Below are positions 26,176-36,267 of a stretch of DNA of 64,000 bases, piece by piece. Position 1 is the stretch's first letter. Each line of letters opens with the position of its first letter. This DNA is from an uncultured Pseudomonadota bacterium (GTDB lineage Bacteria; Bdellovibrionota_C; UBA2361; CALMIO01): the NCBI GenBank assembly GCA_937864035.1, contig CALMIO010000004.1:1-64000 (forward strand). The letters are read 5' to 3'. The notes below the pieces were generated by a model that was given only the letters and a program-made list of their open reading frames with translations, did no database searches and had not been told where the DNA came from. Both the position numbers and the translations under genes were made by a program.

Positions 26176-28107
26176 ATGACAGAAGACTTCAAGAAGATCA
26201 TAGAAAAGGATAGAGAAACTAAACAGAAACACTCATGGTCTGGCTCAATGCTCGAGTATCTTGAAATTGTCAAAAAAGACCCAACAGTTGCTAAACTCTC
26301 TCATAAAAGAGTCTATGATGTGATTATCAGCCGCGGAGTTAGCGCCTTAAATACTGATGATGATCAAAAACTCAAAAGGCTTCATCAGGAGGAGAACTAC
26401 AAAGTTTATAATTTTTTCGCAGATTCTTTTTTTGGAATGGATAAGACAATCAACCAGATCGTGCGTTATTTTCATTCAGCTTCGCTTAAAGGGGAAGAGA
26501 GCCGACAAGTTTTATATTTAGTTGGGCCAGTTGGGTCTGGGAAAAGCTCTTTGGTTGAAAGATTAAAGCAGGGTTTGGAGGAATATGGAGGTCCTTTTTA
26601 CGCGATCGAAGGTTGTCCAATGTTTGAAGAGCCATTGCACTTGATTCCGAGGCATTTGCGCCGTGAATTTAGCAAAATGCTTGGCTTGGAAATTGAGGGT
26701 GATCTCTGTCCGGTTTGTCGTTATCGAGTCAAAGACGAGCGTAAAGGGAAATGGGAAGATTATCCTGTGCGTACTTACGAGTTTAGTATCAGGGCGCGCC
26801 GCGGCGTTGGTGTTGTACCGCCAGTTGATCCTAATAACCAAGATACCTCCGTTTTGATTGGCAGTGAAGATATTTCCAAGCTTGATATTTATTCGGAAGG
26901 AGATCCAAGAGTGCTCGATTTGACGGGGGCTCTCAATGTCGCCAATCGTGGCATTTGCGAGTTTATCGAGGTTTTTAAAAATGAAACTGAGTATTTGCAC
27001 GCGATGATTACGGCGACACAGGAAAAGTCGATACCCGCTCCCGGCCGCCATGGAATGATCTATGTTGATACCACTATTATCGCCCATTCGAACGAAGCCG
27101 AATGGAAAAAATTCAAGAGCGATCATACTAATGAAGCTATTTTAGATCGAATTGTTACTGTTAAAGTTCCTTATAATTTGCGGTTAAGTGAGGAGGTCAA
27201 GATTTACAAAAAAATCTTGCGGCAATCTCATTTTACAGCTGACATTGCTCCACACACCTTGGAAATTGCTTCGATGTTTGCGATTCTCTCGAGGCTTGAG
27301 TCAACCAGTAAATGCGATCTTCTGACCAAATTGAAACTTTATAACGGCGAAGAAGTTATTGAAAAAGGCCGCACCAAAAAAATCGATGTTAACGAGCTTC
27401 GAGAAGAGGCTAAAAACGAGGGAATGTCCGGGATCTCCACTCGTTTCATAATGAAAGCTTTAGATAATGCGCTCTCCGACAATATCCAGCAAAATTGCAT
27501 TCATCCAATTAGCGTTCGAGAAGCTTTGGTCAATATGGTTAAAGAGGCGGATTTGCCGGAAGACACCAGAAAGCGTTACCTTGAATTTTTACAGGATACT
27601 TTGCACAAAGAATATTTGGAGATTTTAGAAAAGGAAATTACAAAAGCTTTTGTTTATTCTTACCAAGAGCAAGCCGAGTCGTTATTTCAAAATTATCTTG
27701 ATCACGCCGAAGCTTACGTTAACAAGAAAAAGTTTCGTGATCGCAATACTGGCCAAGAGCTAGAGGCTGATGAAGCATTCCTGCGATCAATCGAAGAGCA
27801 GATCGGGGTTGTTGGCACCGCTTGCGATGGCTTTAGACAGGAGGTAATCGCTTACTTGTGGTCGGTTACTCGAAAAGGGGAAAAAATTCAATACAACAGT
27901 TACGAACCTTTGAAAGAAGCAATAGAGGGCAAACTAATGTCGGCGGTACGGGATGTTTCCAGAATTATTACGACTGCGCGTGCTCGCGACAAAGAGCAGA
28001 AGGAGAAGTTTGATCGCATGGTGGAAGTTCTGATGCGCAATGGTTATCCGCCAAGTTGCATTGACACGATTTTAAAATATGCCGCTAATAATCTTTGGAA
28101 AGATTGA
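26176..28107 (+). CDS. prkA: PrkA serine protein kinase / AAA+ ATPase
   Basis: 643 residues matching PrkA throughout. The AAA-like N-terminal half has Walker A in GPVGSGKS (117-124), followed by the EGCPMFEEPLHLIP and CPVCRYRVKDE segments. The middle contains ALNVANRGICEFIEVFKNE and TATQEKSIPAPGR. The C-terminal PrkA domain ends in RMVEVLMRNGYPPSCIDTILKY. The family functions in stress and nutrient adaptation in enterobacteria (with YeaH and SpoVR) and in sporulation timing in Bacillus; both kinase and Lon-like protease activities have been proposed. It is the first gene of the conserved three-gene cluster, six bases before yeaH. Confidence 0.96.
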   Translation: MTEDFKKIIEKDRETKQKHSWSGSMLEYLEIVKKDPTVAKLSHKRVYDVIISRGVSALNTDDDQKLKRLHQEENYKVYNFFADSFFGMDKTINQIVRYFHSASLKGEESRQVLYLVGPVGSGKSSLVERLKQGLEEYGGPFYAIEGCPMFEEPLHLIPRHLRREFSKMLGLEIEGDLCPVCRYRVKDERKGKWEDYPVRTYEFSIRARRGVGVVPPVDPNNQDTSVLIGSEDISKLDIYSEGDPRVLDLTGALNVANRGICEFIEVFKNETEYLHAMITATQEKSIPAPGRHGMIYVDTTIIAHSNEAEWKKFKSDHTNEAILDRIVTVKVPYNLRLSEEVKIYKKILRQSHFTADIAPHTLEIASMFAILSRLESTSKCDLLTKLKLYNGEEVIEKGRTKKIDVNELREEAKNEGMSGISTRFIMKALDNALSDNIQQNCIHPISVREALVNMVKEADLPEDTRKRYLEFLQDTLHKEYLEILEKEITKAFVYSYQEQAESLFQNYLDHAEAYVNKKKFRDRNTGQELEADEAFLRSIEEQIGVVGTACDGFRQEVIAYLWSVTRKGEKIQYNSYEPLKEAIEGKLMSAVRDVSRIITTARARDKEQKEKFDRMVEVLMRNGYPPSCIDTILKYAANNLWKD

Positions 28108-28113
28108 TTTTTA

Positions 28114-29340
28114 ATGTCAAATGCAGTGTCTGAGAAAACAATTTTTAGGCCCTTTACCCGCTCTTCGCAACGTTCCGATCGAAGTGCGCGCGATCGTTTA
28201 CGCCATCGCGCTAAGGTAAAACAATCAATTCGCGAAAATATCGCCGACATTATTTCGGAAGAATCAATTATCGGTCGCAGTGGAGATCAAATTATTAAGA
28301 TTCCCATTCGCTCAATCAAGGAGTACCGTTTTGTGTATGGAGACAACGTGCCGGGAGTGGCGCAAGGCGATGGCCAGCAAAAACCGGGAGATGTCATTGA
28401 ATCTGCCGCTGAATCTGAGCAGGGTGTTGGCCAAGGAGGGGGAGATCAGCCCGGAGTTGACGCTATTGAAACTGAGATCTCAATGGATGAACTTATCGAT
28501 CTGATGTTTGACGATTTGGAATTGCCCGATCTTGAGCGTAAAGCTTTGAAAGAAATTGTTTCCGAGAATGCTGTTAAACGCAAAGGTAAACGGCATGCCG
28601 GTATTCGGCCTCGCCTCGATAAACGATCAACCGTTAAAAACAAGATCAAACGCGAATTGGCCGCTAATCGTTTTAAAGAGGAAAGGCAAGGAGATTTTTC
28701 TAATCAAACTGAAGAAGAGAAAAGATTTCCCTTTCATCGCGATGATATGCGTTATTTTCACGTTGCTCCAACGACTCGCGAGGCTTCCAACGCCGTTATT
28801 TTTTGCGTGATGGACACTTCCGGCTCAATGGGCACAGTTAAAAAATATTTGGCACGGAGCTTTTATTTTTTATTGTATCAATTTATTCGGCAACGCTATC
28901 ACAATTTGGAGATTGTCTTCGTGGCTCATCATACTGAAGCTAAAGAGGTTTCCGAAGAGGAATTTTTTCATAAAGTAGAGTCGGGCGGAACTTACATATC
29001 TTCTGGCTACCTTAAAGTTCTGGAAATTATCGATGCCCGTTATCACCCCTCTTTGTGGAATATTTACGCTTTCCACTGCTCGGATGGTGATAATTTTTAC
29101 TCTGATAATGAACGGGCGCTGGCGGCCGCTAGGGAATTGTGCAAAGTGTGCAATCTTTTCGGATACGGAGAGATTAAACCAGCTGGCGGGGCTTATTATA
29201 GCGGCACGATGTTAGAGGTTTTCTCTCAAATCGACGCGGAAAATTTTCAGATGCTTTCTATTGAAAAAAAAGAGGATCTTTGGCCGGTTTTTAAGAGTTT
29301 TCTAGCTAAAGAGGCTAAAAAAGAAAAGGCTGAAGTTTAA
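28114..29340 (+). CDS. yeaH: YeaH/YhbH family protein (DUF444, VWA-like)
   Basis: 408 residues. A basic N-terminal part (RSSQRSDRSARDRLRHRAKV) is followed by a Gly/Gln-rich acidic linker (about 85-125). A von Willebrand A-like domain then has its MIDAS-type motif DTSGSMG (234-240), and the FHCSDGDNFYSDNERA segment is characteristic of DUF444. It probably works with PrkA, perhaps as a partner or substrate; yeaH and prkA are partners in stress responses in enterobacteria. It begins six bases after prkA, with GGAAAG in the prkA end serving as ribosome-binding site. Confidence 0.94.
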   Translation: MSNAVSEKTIFRPFTRSSQRSDRSARDRLRHRAKVKQSIRENIADIISEESIIGRSGDQIIKIPIRSIKEYRFVYGDNVPGVAQGDGQQKPGDVIESAAESEQGVGQGGGDQPGVDAIETEISMDELIDLMFDDLELPDLERKALKEIVSENAVKRKGKRHAGIRPRLDKRSTVKNKIKRELAANRFKEERQGDFSNQTEEEKRFPFHRDDMRYFHVAPTTREASNAVIFCVMDTSGSMGTVKKYLARSFYFLLYQFIRQRYHNLEIVFVAHHTEAKEVSEEEFFHKVESGGTYISSGYLKVLEIIDARYHPSLWNIYAFHCSDGDNFYSDNERALAAARELCKVCNLFGYGEIKPAGGAYYSGTMLEVFSQIDAENFQMLSIEKKEDLWPVFKSFLAKEAKKEKAEV

Positions 29341-29378
29341 ATTAATTATAAGCGCTTTATTCTCAAAAAGGTATCTCT

Positions 29379-30812
29379 ATGAGTTTTAGTTTGGAAGATT
29401 TAATCCAATGGGATGATAAAATCAAAGAGGTGGTAGAGCGCTATCGCTTGCGTATTTATCCGCAAGAGTTTGATATCTGCGATCACAACGAAATGATCGG
29501 CTACATGGCTTATGCTGGCATGCCGTCGCGTTATTCGCATTGGTCTTTCGGTAAAGGCTTTGAGCGCCAAAGAATGTTATATCAACATGGAGTGGCGGGA
29601 TTGCCATACGAAATGGTGATCAATTCTAATCCATGCGTTGCTTACTTGATGCGTGACAACACTTTATTGCTTCAAATTTTGACGATTGCTCATGTCTATG
29701 GGCACAATGATTTTTTCGCCAATAATTTTACTTTTAAATCGGGAATCGACGCGCAATATACACTGCCAATGTTTAAAGCGCACGCTACACGCGTGGAGCG
29801 CTATATGCAGGACCCCTCGATTGGTTTGGAAACGGTCGAAGATACTTTAGATCACGCTCATGCTTTAGCTTTTCAGTGCTCAAAAAATCTAGCGATTAGA
29901 AAAGTTTCCATGGAAGAGCAAAAAGAGGAGTTGTGGGCGAGATCTCAGCCTCAGCCAGATCCATTCGCCAATATTCATCAGAAAAAAGAATTTGTCGCTC
30001 CCGATTTGAATAAAATACCGATTGAACCTGATGAGGATTTGCTGGAGTTTGTCGCCACGCATAATCCTTACCTGCCGGAATGGAAAAGAGATCTTCTTAG
30101 AATTGTTGCGAGTGAAACCCGTTACTTTATTCCTCAGATGGAAACAAAGATTATGAACGAGGGTTGGGCTAGTTATTGGCACCATAAGATAATGAATCAA
30201 CTTGATCTAAGCGAAGATTTGCGGCTCGAATTTATGGTGCGGCATAATCAGGTATTGCGGCCAATCCCCGGCAGTATCAATCCGTATCATCTTGGTTTTA
30301 TTTTATGGCACCAAATTGAAGATCGCGCCAATAAAGAGGCCGGCTTGGATCCGGAAGAGGTTAAATACGAGATCGACACTCCCGGAAGGCAAATGATTTT
30401 TCAGGTGCGTGAAGCAGATCGCGACACCTCTTTTTTGCGGCGTTTTTTGGATGAAGCTACTGTGCGAGAGCTAAATTTGTTTACCCACGAAAGGCGCGGC
30501 AAAGAGCGAGTCGTGGCTCAGGTTGCCGATCGGCAAGGTTGGAGAGATGTTAAAGAACAACTCATTAAAAATGTCGGGTCAGGAGGGATTCCAGTCATTA
30601 AGATCGAAGATGCGGATTATAAGAGGCAACATATTTTATATTTAAAACATTACCATGATGGTAGAGATTTGCAATTAGAATATGCTGAGGCGACATTGCG
30701 GCATCTTTACAAGCTCTGGGAACGCGAAGTCGTCTTAGAAACATTGTTAGGTGGTAAAAAAGTTCTTCTGCGGATGATAGAAGGCGAGAAGCTGGCGATT
30801 GAAAAACCTTGA
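29379..30812 (+). CDS. spoVR: SpoVR family protein
   Basis: 477 residues typical of SpoVR (YcgB): YPQEFDICDHNEMIGYMAY-like N-terminus, HVYGHNDFFANNFTF, the conserved NEGWASYWHHKIM segment (near residue 268) and NPYHLGFILW. The conserved H and E residues suggest metal binding. In Bacillus SpoVR affects spore cortex formation, but it is widespread in non-sporulating bacteria and is co-expressed with prkA and yeaH. It has a clear AAAAAGG ribosome-binding site and follows yeaH by 38 bases. No sporulation genes are visible in the window. Confidence 0.95.
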   Translation: MSFSLEDLIQWDDKIKEVVERYRLRIYPQEFDICDHNEMIGYMAYAGMPSRYSHWSFGKGFERQRMLYQHGVAGLPYEMVINSNPCVAYLMRDNTLLLQILTIAHVYGHNDFFANNFTFKSGIDAQYTLPMFKAHATRVERYMQDPSIGLETVEDTLDHAHALAFQCSKNLAIRKVSMEEQKEELWARSQPQPDPFANIHQKKEFVAPDLNKIPIEPDEDLLEFVATHNPYLPEWKRDLLRIVASETRYFIPQMETKIMNEGWASYWHHKIMNQLDLSEDLRLEFMVRHNQVLRPIPGSINPYHLGFILWHQIEDRANKEAGLDPEEVKYEIDTPGRQMIFQVREADRDTSFLRRFLDEATVRELNLFTHERRGKERVVAQVADRQGWRDVKEQLIKNVGSGGIPVIKIEDADYKRQHILYLKHYHDGRDLQLEYAEATLRHLYKLWEREVVLETLLGGKKVLLRMIEGEKLAIEKP

Positions 30813-30846
30813 TTTTGAGAGAAATTTTTTATAATCCTTGCGCGAT

Positions 30847-30893
30847 AAACTCTACCTTTTGTTTTTGCTTTAATTTATAAATAGAGTTTTTCT
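30847..30893 (+). terminator. possible terminator of the prkA cluster
   Basis: AAACTCTA (30847-30854) and TAGAGTTT (30882-30889) form an 8-bp stem with a long 27-base loop, followed by TTCTC. It lies 35 bases past spoVR. The loop length makes it uncertain. Confidence 0.35.
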
Positions 30894-30904
30894 CTGAGTT
30901 ATTG

Positions 30905-32455
30905 CTAATTAATAATTGCCGTAACAATTGGAGTCATAATTGGCGTTGGTATTGGTGGCATAGGCGTTGGTGTTGGCGTGGCGATTGGCGGCGGCGTATC
31001 ACAGCTCTCAAGTAAGTAATAAAGCCGATTTCCAGCGGCATAAATAACATCTGGATTGTCGTCGCCGTTTAGATCGGCGATTGTTGGAGTTGACGAAATA
31101 CGCCCGCTTTGAGTGCGATAAGTTTCGAGTATTTCGTCGGTTGTTGGATCGCTTAAAGCCAGCCAGTTGTGAATTGGAGATGCTAAAAGTAAGTTTTGCG
31201 AACAACTATTCGCGAAGAGAGCCGGCCCTTTAAAGTGTCCTAAGAAAGGATCGCCGCTTGTGAAATCGTCCACATTAATTCGCCACAATTCGGCGGCGGC
31301 TCGCGGATCCCAAGCGAAGATATACGAGCGCCCACTGCCACCAAGCTTTTTTGATCCGTTTGAAAATCCGATTATCTCATTTAATCCATCTCCGTTTATA
31401 TCGGCGATCGCCGCCGCGCTCGGAGTGCAAGCATCTATCGGCAGAGTTGCCAACGTCTCGCCATTTTTAAGGTTGACTACTTTATACCACTTGCCAATTT
31501 TGTTGTTGGTGTTTTGCGGGAAAAAACAGCCGGAACCGATCACGATTTCACTGCCCGGATTGTTGGGAATCAGTTCGGCGATAACCGGTGCGCTATGAAT
31601 AACTTGCTCGAAAGCTTTCTGCCAAATTACGAGCCGAGGGCTACGAAACGGCACTAATTTGCCTCTCAGGTTGTCAGTTTTAAGGGCGTAAAGATAACCG
31701 CCATTATGGGTTGGCGGTTTCATTCGTAAGTTTTGCGAAATATCACTGCCAATAATGAGTTCTAATTTGCCGTCGCCATTGATGTCGGCAAAGGTCGGTG
31801 AAGACCAAACGGTGTCAGCCGCGTTGTAATACCAACGTGGTTTGCCATTAGCGCCCAGTAGATAAATGTTGCGATCAAAAGAGCCAAAGCCAATCTCCAT
31901 TTTTCCGTCGCCGTCAACGTCGGCGACCGCCGGTTTAGCGAAAACCGCATGACGGAAAGCAAAAAACTTTTTCTTTTTGGCGAATTTTTTGATCGAAAAT
32001 ATCCAAAAAATTGTGCCATCATTGGCGTTAAGCGCCACCACTCCGCCATCACACTCTTTGACTCTAAAGCCCCCATAGCCGACGATTATAAATTTTCTGC
32101 TATCGCCAAAGAGATTTGCGACCACTGGAGACGAATATAACTTGTCGTTATTTGGAGCTTGGCAAGTGCGATTTGGCAGGTCGCGACTCCAAACGACGGA
32201 GCCGTCCAGCCGATAAGCGGCAACGGTACCGTTACCACCAGCTATTACTACTTCCGGACCATTGGCGTGGTTGCTGTCAAGTTCACTAACGGCTGGTTGC
32301 GAGTAGGCGCCAACTGCGTGAAGCAAACGAAAGGAATGCTCCCCGTAATTTTCGGCAAACGCGGCTGGGCGGCCGCTAATTAAAATAAGGGTAGCAATAA
32401 TCTGAAAAGGTAAGATTAAACAAAGGTGATTGAACGAGTATTTTTCGTGAAACAT
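30905..32455 (-). CDS. secreted FG-GAP/VCBS-repeat beta-propeller protein
   Basis: 516 residues from ATG 32455; a TTG at 32476 would add seven residues. A signal peptide ends near AAFA. At least four FG-GAP/VCBS calcium-binding motifs are spread through the protein: DVDGDGKMEIGFG, DINGDGKLELIIG, DINGDGLNEIIGF and DLNGDDNPDVIYA. PQQ-like blades such as VAAYRLDGSVVWSRDL and VVALNANDGTIFWIF lie between them. The fold is therefore a calcium-dependent beta propeller outside the cytoplasm. The C-terminus is a low-complexity Pro-Thr tail (TPTPTPMPP...). It likely has a surface or matrix role. It converges with spoVR. Confidence 0.85.
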   Translation of the reverse strand: MFHEKYSFNHLCLILPFQIIATLILISGRPAAFAENYGEHSFRLLHAVGAYSQPAVSELDSNHANGPEVVIAGGNGTVAAYRLDGSVVWSRDLPNRTCQAPNNDKLYSSPVVANLFGDSRKFIIVGYGGFRVKECDGGVVALNANDGTIFWIFSIKKFAKKKKFFAFRHAVFAKPAVADVDGDGKMEIGFGSFDRNIYLLGANGKPRWYYNAADTVWSSPTFADINGDGKLELIIGSDISQNLRMKPPTHNGGYLYALKTDNLRGKLVPFRSPRLVIWQKAFEQVIHSAPVIAELIPNNPGSEIVIGSGCFFPQNTNNKIGKWYKVVNLKNGETLATLPIDACTPSAAAIADINGDGLNEIIGFSNGSKKLGGSGRSYIFAWDPRAAAELWRINVDDFTSGDPFLGHFKGPALFANSCSQNLLLASPIHNWLALSDPTTDEILETYRTQSGRISSTPTIADLNGDDNPDVIYAAGNRLYYLLESCDTPPPIATPTPTPMPPIPTPIMTPIVTAIIN

Positions 32456-32707
32456 TCTTGTATAGTTAGCCGGCAAAACTGGGCAAAATTGGCAATATGA
32501 TTTTCCCCCTCTTCTAAAATCGATTTTGCACCTTACTCTATAATTTAACGGCTTTTTATCTTACTGCCTTTAGTTAGTTTATTATGCGATATTAAGGGGT
32601 ATTTAAAAGGTTTTTGAATACCATTACTTTGCTAAGTAATTGAAAATCCTTTAGTAAAAACCATTAAAATAGAGGTTATGTCCGGATACCATATTTGGAT
32701 TTAACTC

Positions 32708-32812
32708 ATGGTAAGCTGGCAATTTGGAATCTTGGTCGTTTTTGGCTTAACTTTATTTTTTAAGTATTCACCTTATGAGCTATCTTTTTTGTTTGACAAA
32801 ACTATTAAATAG
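32708..32812 (+). CDS. possible 34-aa single-span membrane peptide
   Basis: An ATG-initiated frame encodes MVSWQFGILVVFGLTLFFKY and 14 more residues, ending DKTIK. It would form one membrane helix with a positively charged end. GGAT lies about nine bases before the start. Short length makes chance likely; there is no homology evidence. Confidence 0.25.
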   Translation: MVSWQFGILVVFGLTLFFKYSPYELSFLFDKTIK

Positions 32813-32820
32813 TCTATCCT
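32793..32820 (+). promoter_or_regulatory. candidate sigma70-type promoter for the RRM gene
   Basis: A perfect TTGACA (32793-32798), a 16-base spacer and TATCCT (32815-32820). This would give a leader of about 220 bases before the RNA-binding protein gene. Confidence 0.45.
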
Positions 32821-33046
32821 ATAGGAAGGTTTTAATGGTTAGCTTGCGGAGTATCGATGTTAACTATTAAAACTGTCGCATGCGCGTTAGCTAACTAATC
32901 TGCCCTTAGTGGTGTTTTGGCACCGCCGCCTCTGCTGACTTTTATATTTGAAACCACCAACTTCTTTTAAAAATTTATAACTTAACGAGTTGTATAATCT
33001 TTGATTGGAGATAGGTGGCTTATTTTTGCTTTTAACTTTTTAACTA

Positions 33047-33382
33047 ATGAACAATAAATTATACGTTGGAAATATACCATTTTCATTTCGCGATCAGGAC
33101 TTAGCAGAGGTGTTTAATAAACTAGCAGGATTTGTTTCGGCTAAAGTTATTATGGATAATCGATCTGGACGGAGCAAAGGATATGGCTTCGTCGAGTTTG
33201 ATTCTGAGGATAATGCTCAAGCCGCAGTTGGTGCTGTAAATGGCAGTGAAAGTTCTGGTCGCACTTTGAAGGTGGCGATTTCAGTACCGCGTGAAGATAG
33301 CGGAGACCGCGATCGTGGTGGTCGCAGACCTAACCGCAATTTTGGTGGTCGTGGTGGTTCTAACGACTTTCGTCGCTATTAG
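33047..33382 (+). CDS. glycine-rich RRM RNA-binding protein
   Basis: 111 residues. A single RNA-recognition motif occupies residues 3-80, with RNP2 LYVGNI (4-9) and RNP1 KGYGFVEF (about 45-52). A basic Arg/Gly-rich tail follows (DRDRGGRRPNRNFGGRGG). The layout is that of the small cyanobacterial/proteobacterial Rbp proteins, which bind single-stranded RNA and are often cold- or stress-induced. It probably acts as an RNA chaperone. It is monocistronic with a long leader and a possible terminator. No close Shine-Dalgarno sequence is seen. Confidence 0.94.
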   Translation: MNNKLYVGNIPFSFRDQDLAEVFNKLAGFVSAKVIMDNRSGRSKGYGFVEFDSEDNAQAAVGAVNGSESSGRTLKVAISVPREDSGDRDRGGRRPNRNFGGRGGSNDFRRY

Positions 33383-33863
33383 GTTTTGATAATATAACCA
33401 ATCTTTAAGACGCAGACCCTTTTAAAGTGGAGTCAATTCCGCAAAAAAGGGTTTGTGTCATTAATATCTATAACCTTGGTATCTTTGTATATCACTTAAG
33501 ATCGTTCAATTATTGATTGATTTTTTCAAAAAGCTCTCTTGGTTGAAATTAGCAGATCTTTTGAGTTGAATTTGAATTACTTACGATGGGTTTAAAGGTA
33601 ATGCGTTTATTCTGAACGCTGACTGCCAAAAGTTCTTCAATTCCAAATTTTGCTCTTTTTTATTTATTTTTTATCCGCGCGCTGTTAGCTATATCATAAC
33701 TTTAACTAGATAATAGCAAATCCCCCAATTGACATTCGCGGTGTTTTTGATAAAAACTACTCCTTATCTATTTGTGCCGCTGTATTATGCTCTATAAGTA
33801 AAATATTTATGGATTTTTATTGTTTTGTTTGCCAATTTTTAACTTAGATTATCTCTAGACTAT
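33383..33863 (+). other. intergenic region between the RRM and pyrophosphatase genes
   Basis: About 480 AT-rich bases. Apart from the hairpin at 33414, it contains TTGACA (33729-33734) with TAAAAA 16 bases later, a weak promoter candidate for the pyrophosphatase gene. Nothing else is recognised. Confidence 0.4.
33414..33456 (+). terminator. candidate terminator after the RRM gene
   Basis: ACCCTTTT (33416-33423) pairs with AAAAGGGT (33445-33452), extendable by A-T and G-U pairs. The loop is about 21 bases and the tail is TTTGTGT. It lies 30 bases past the stop codon. Confidence 0.4.
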
Positions 33864-35918
33864 ATGCTTTCAATATTTCAAATTTTAGTGATTGTTAGTG
33901 GTATGTTAGCTCTCTTATGGGCGTACAAGATCTATATGGATCTGTGCAGACTGCCAGAGGGCAACGAGAGAATGAGGGAAGTATCAGGCGCTATTCGCAC
34001 CGGCGCTATGGCTTTTTTGGGAGAGCAAGCAAAACATATACTCCCCTTTATGGCTGTAGTCTTTGTTTTTATCTGGATATTTTTGGAGTTAAATACGGGC
34101 GTAGCGTACCTGATCGGCGCGACGCTCTCTTTGTTGGCTGGTTTCCTTGGAATGCAGGCTGCGACAAAAACAAATGTGCGCACGGCGTTTGCCGCCACTG
34201 AGAAGCGCGCTGGTGATGCTTTGCAGATCGCTTTTGATGGCGGCGCGGTTATGGGGCTGACTGTTGCCGGCTTAGGACTTCTTGGACTTGGCGGTTTATT
34301 TTGGTTTTATGGCACGCCCGAAACGCATGAGCCTCTAATTGGTTTCGCTCTTGGAGCCTCTTCGGTTGCGCTTTTTGCGAGAATTGGTGGAGGCATTTAT
34401 ACCAAAGCCGCCGATGTTGGTTCTGATTTAGTTGGCAAGATGGAAGCTGGTATTCCGGAGGACGATCCACGTAATCCGGGAGTTATAGCTGATAATGTTG
34501 GTGATAATGTTGGTGATATTGCCGGCATGGGAGCTGATATTTACGAGTCTTTTGTCAGCATTACTATAGGTTGCGTCGCGCTTGCCGCAACTATTGGAGC
34601 AGGTGATCTGTCGCGCATTACCGATTTTGCTCCGATCTCTGGCGGTGATGCTAATCACTATAAGATTTGGTTGATGCTAACCCCTCTTTTTAGCGGCGTT
34701 CTTGGATTTATCGCTACTGGCATAGGGATCAAGTTAATTAATTTTCTCAAAGACGGCGATCCTGCATTTGCTTTACGAACATGTACATTAGTAGCGACGG
34801 GAGCCTATTTGTTGTTGGCTTTAGGTTATTTTTTAATTACACCGGTTGATGTTTCTCTCTGGGTTGCAACTGTTGCCGGAGCTTTATGTGGATTAGGGAT
34901 TGGTTTTGTTAGCGAATATTTTACTGCTAGCCGTCCAGTGCGCGAAATTGTCGAGGCGGCAAAAAGCGGTCCTGCTACCAACATCATTAGCGGCATAGCG
35001 GTTGGTCTCCAAAGTACAGCGGTTCCAATTCTTTTGATCATTGTGACAACTATGGTTGCTCATTATTTTGGCGGAATGTACGGTTCGGCGTTAGCCGGCG
35101 TCGCTATGTTGGCAACGGTTGGTATGACGATGACCATCGATGCTTATGGGCCGATTGCTGACAACGCTGGCGGCATATCCGAGATGTCTCATTTTGGTCC
35201 CGAGGTTCGCTCGATTACTGATAAGCTTGATGCGGTTGGCAATACGACAGCCGCTATTGGCAAGGGATTTGCTATAGGCGCTTCCGGTTTGACGGCTCTT
35301 TCTCTGTTCGCGGCTTATGCTCAAATTGTTGCTAACCACCGCAAAACAGTTGATTTTGCTATTACTAACCCTAACTTGGTGATAGGGGTGTTTTTGGGAG
35401 CGATTTTGCCAGCTATGGTGGCGGCACTAACGATGAAATCAGTTGGTCGCGCAGCTTCTTTGATGGTTCAAGAGATTAGAAGACAATTTCGCGAGATTGC
35501 AGGCTTGCTCGAAGGTAAAGATGGCGTTAAGCCTGATGTTTCAACTTGCATAGCTATTTCAACTCGGGCGGCTCTCAGCGAGATGCGTCTTCCCGGAGTG
35601 TTAGCGATTAGCACACCTATTTTGGCGGCTTGGCTTTTGGGTCCGGAGGCGTTAGCCGGAGTTGTTCTTGGCACAACGGTTGTTGGTATTGTAATCGGAA
35701 TCTTTATGGCAAACGCTGGTGGCGCTTGGGATAACGCTAAAAAATTTATTGAGCAGGGAATGATTGAAGGAGAAAAGAAGGGGACCGACGCTCACAAAGC
35801 GGCGGTTGTTGGTGATACTGTTGGCGATCCATTTAAAGACACCTCGGGACCAGCCCTTAATATTTTAATTAAGCTCGTTTCGATCTTGGCGTTGTTGATT
35901 GCTCCTATGTTTGGTTAG
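33864..35918 (+). CDS. hppA: membrane-bound ion-translocating pyrophosphatase
   Basis: 684 residues with about 16 membrane segments and all catalytic loops: [51 protein letters not shown] and the C-terminal [17 protein letters not shown]. It hydrolyses pyrophosphate to pump H+ and/or Na+ across the membrane. The segment [14 protein letters not shown] has alanine and glycine at the two positions that are lysine and threonine in K+-independent enzymes, so it belongs to the K+-dependent group. Whether it moves Na+ or H+ cannot be told from what I can see. It is monocistronic and upstream of ftsY. Confidence 0.96.
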   Translation: MLSIFQILVIVSGMLALLWAYKIYMDLCRLPEGNERMREVSGAIRTGAMAFLGEQAKHILPFMAVVFVFIWIFLELNTGVAYLIGATLSLLAGFLGMQAATKTNVRTAFAATEKRAGDALQIAFDGGAVMGLTVAGLGLLGLGGLFWFYGTPETHEPLIGFALGASSVALFARIGGGIYTKAADVGSDLVGKMEAGIPEDDPRNPGVIADNVGDNVGDIAGMGADIYESFVSITIGCVALAATIGAGDLSRITDFAPISGGDANHYKIWLMLTPLFSGVLGFIATGIGIKLINFLKDGDPAFALRTCTLVATGAYLLLALGYFLITPVDVSLWVATVAGALCGLGIGFVSEYFTASRPVREIVEAAKSGPATNIISGIAVGLQSTAVPILLIIVTTMVAHYFGGMYGSALAGVAMLATVGMTMTIDAYGPIADNAGGISEMSHFGPEVRSITDKLDAVGNTTAAIGKGFAIGASGLTALSLFAAYAQIVANHRKTVDFAITNPNLVIGVFLGAILPAMVAALTMKSVGRAASLMVQEIRRQFREIAGLLEGKDGVKPDVSTCIAISTRAALSEMRLPGVLAISTPILAAWLLGPEALAGVVLGTTVVGIVIGIFMANAGGAWDNAKKFIEQGMIEGEKKGTDAHKAAVVGDTVGDPFKDTSGPALNILIKLVSILALLIAPMFG

Positions 35919-36267
35919 CTCTCGATCGGAGAGTTGAACTAAAGGGAAGGAGGAGAGGGAATTTGCCGATCTTTTTCTAGGCTTTGCTTACTCTCCAAAA
36001 TTATTCATCTCAGAAAGTGGGAAAAAGGTTTCTTCTAGTTGGTTAGCAAACTTTTGATTTTTGTCTATCGTTTGAAAATCAACTAAAGTCCGATGGTAGC
36101 GCGTTTTTGAAAATTGATTTGACGCTCTGTTAGTCGTTAATTTTGGTTCTTCGCTTCCTTAAGTATATATAATTATTGCTTTTTTATTATGATCTAATAT
36201 AACTTTCCTTCGAATGTTTTATTTATTAGACTTAACTAGGCTAATAGTGTATTAAGTCGTAATTAAG
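35919..36267. other. intergenic region before ftsY
   Basis: About 350 AT-rich bases. A short CTCTC/GAGAG hairpin follows hppA but lacks a T tract. A GGGAAGGAGGAGAGGGAA purine run near 35943 looks like a ribosome-binding site but no frame follows it. Nothing else is recognised. Confidence 0.4.

Larger units (their letters stand above)
32456..33046. other. divergent intergenic region before the RRM gene
   Basis: About 590 AT-rich bases. It contains a 34-codon frame (32708-32812), a consensus-like promoter (32793-32820) and an 11-bp inverted repeat, AACCATTAAAA (32659-32669) / TTTTAATGGTT (32830-32840). The long leader before the RNA-binding gene might carry post-transcriptional control, but I recognise no named RNA element. 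Confidence 0.4.

Noticed and set aside
26563..27126. 187-codon frame antisense to prkA
   Set aside because: It is a shadow of the conserved prkA coding sequence; its protein has no recognisable features.
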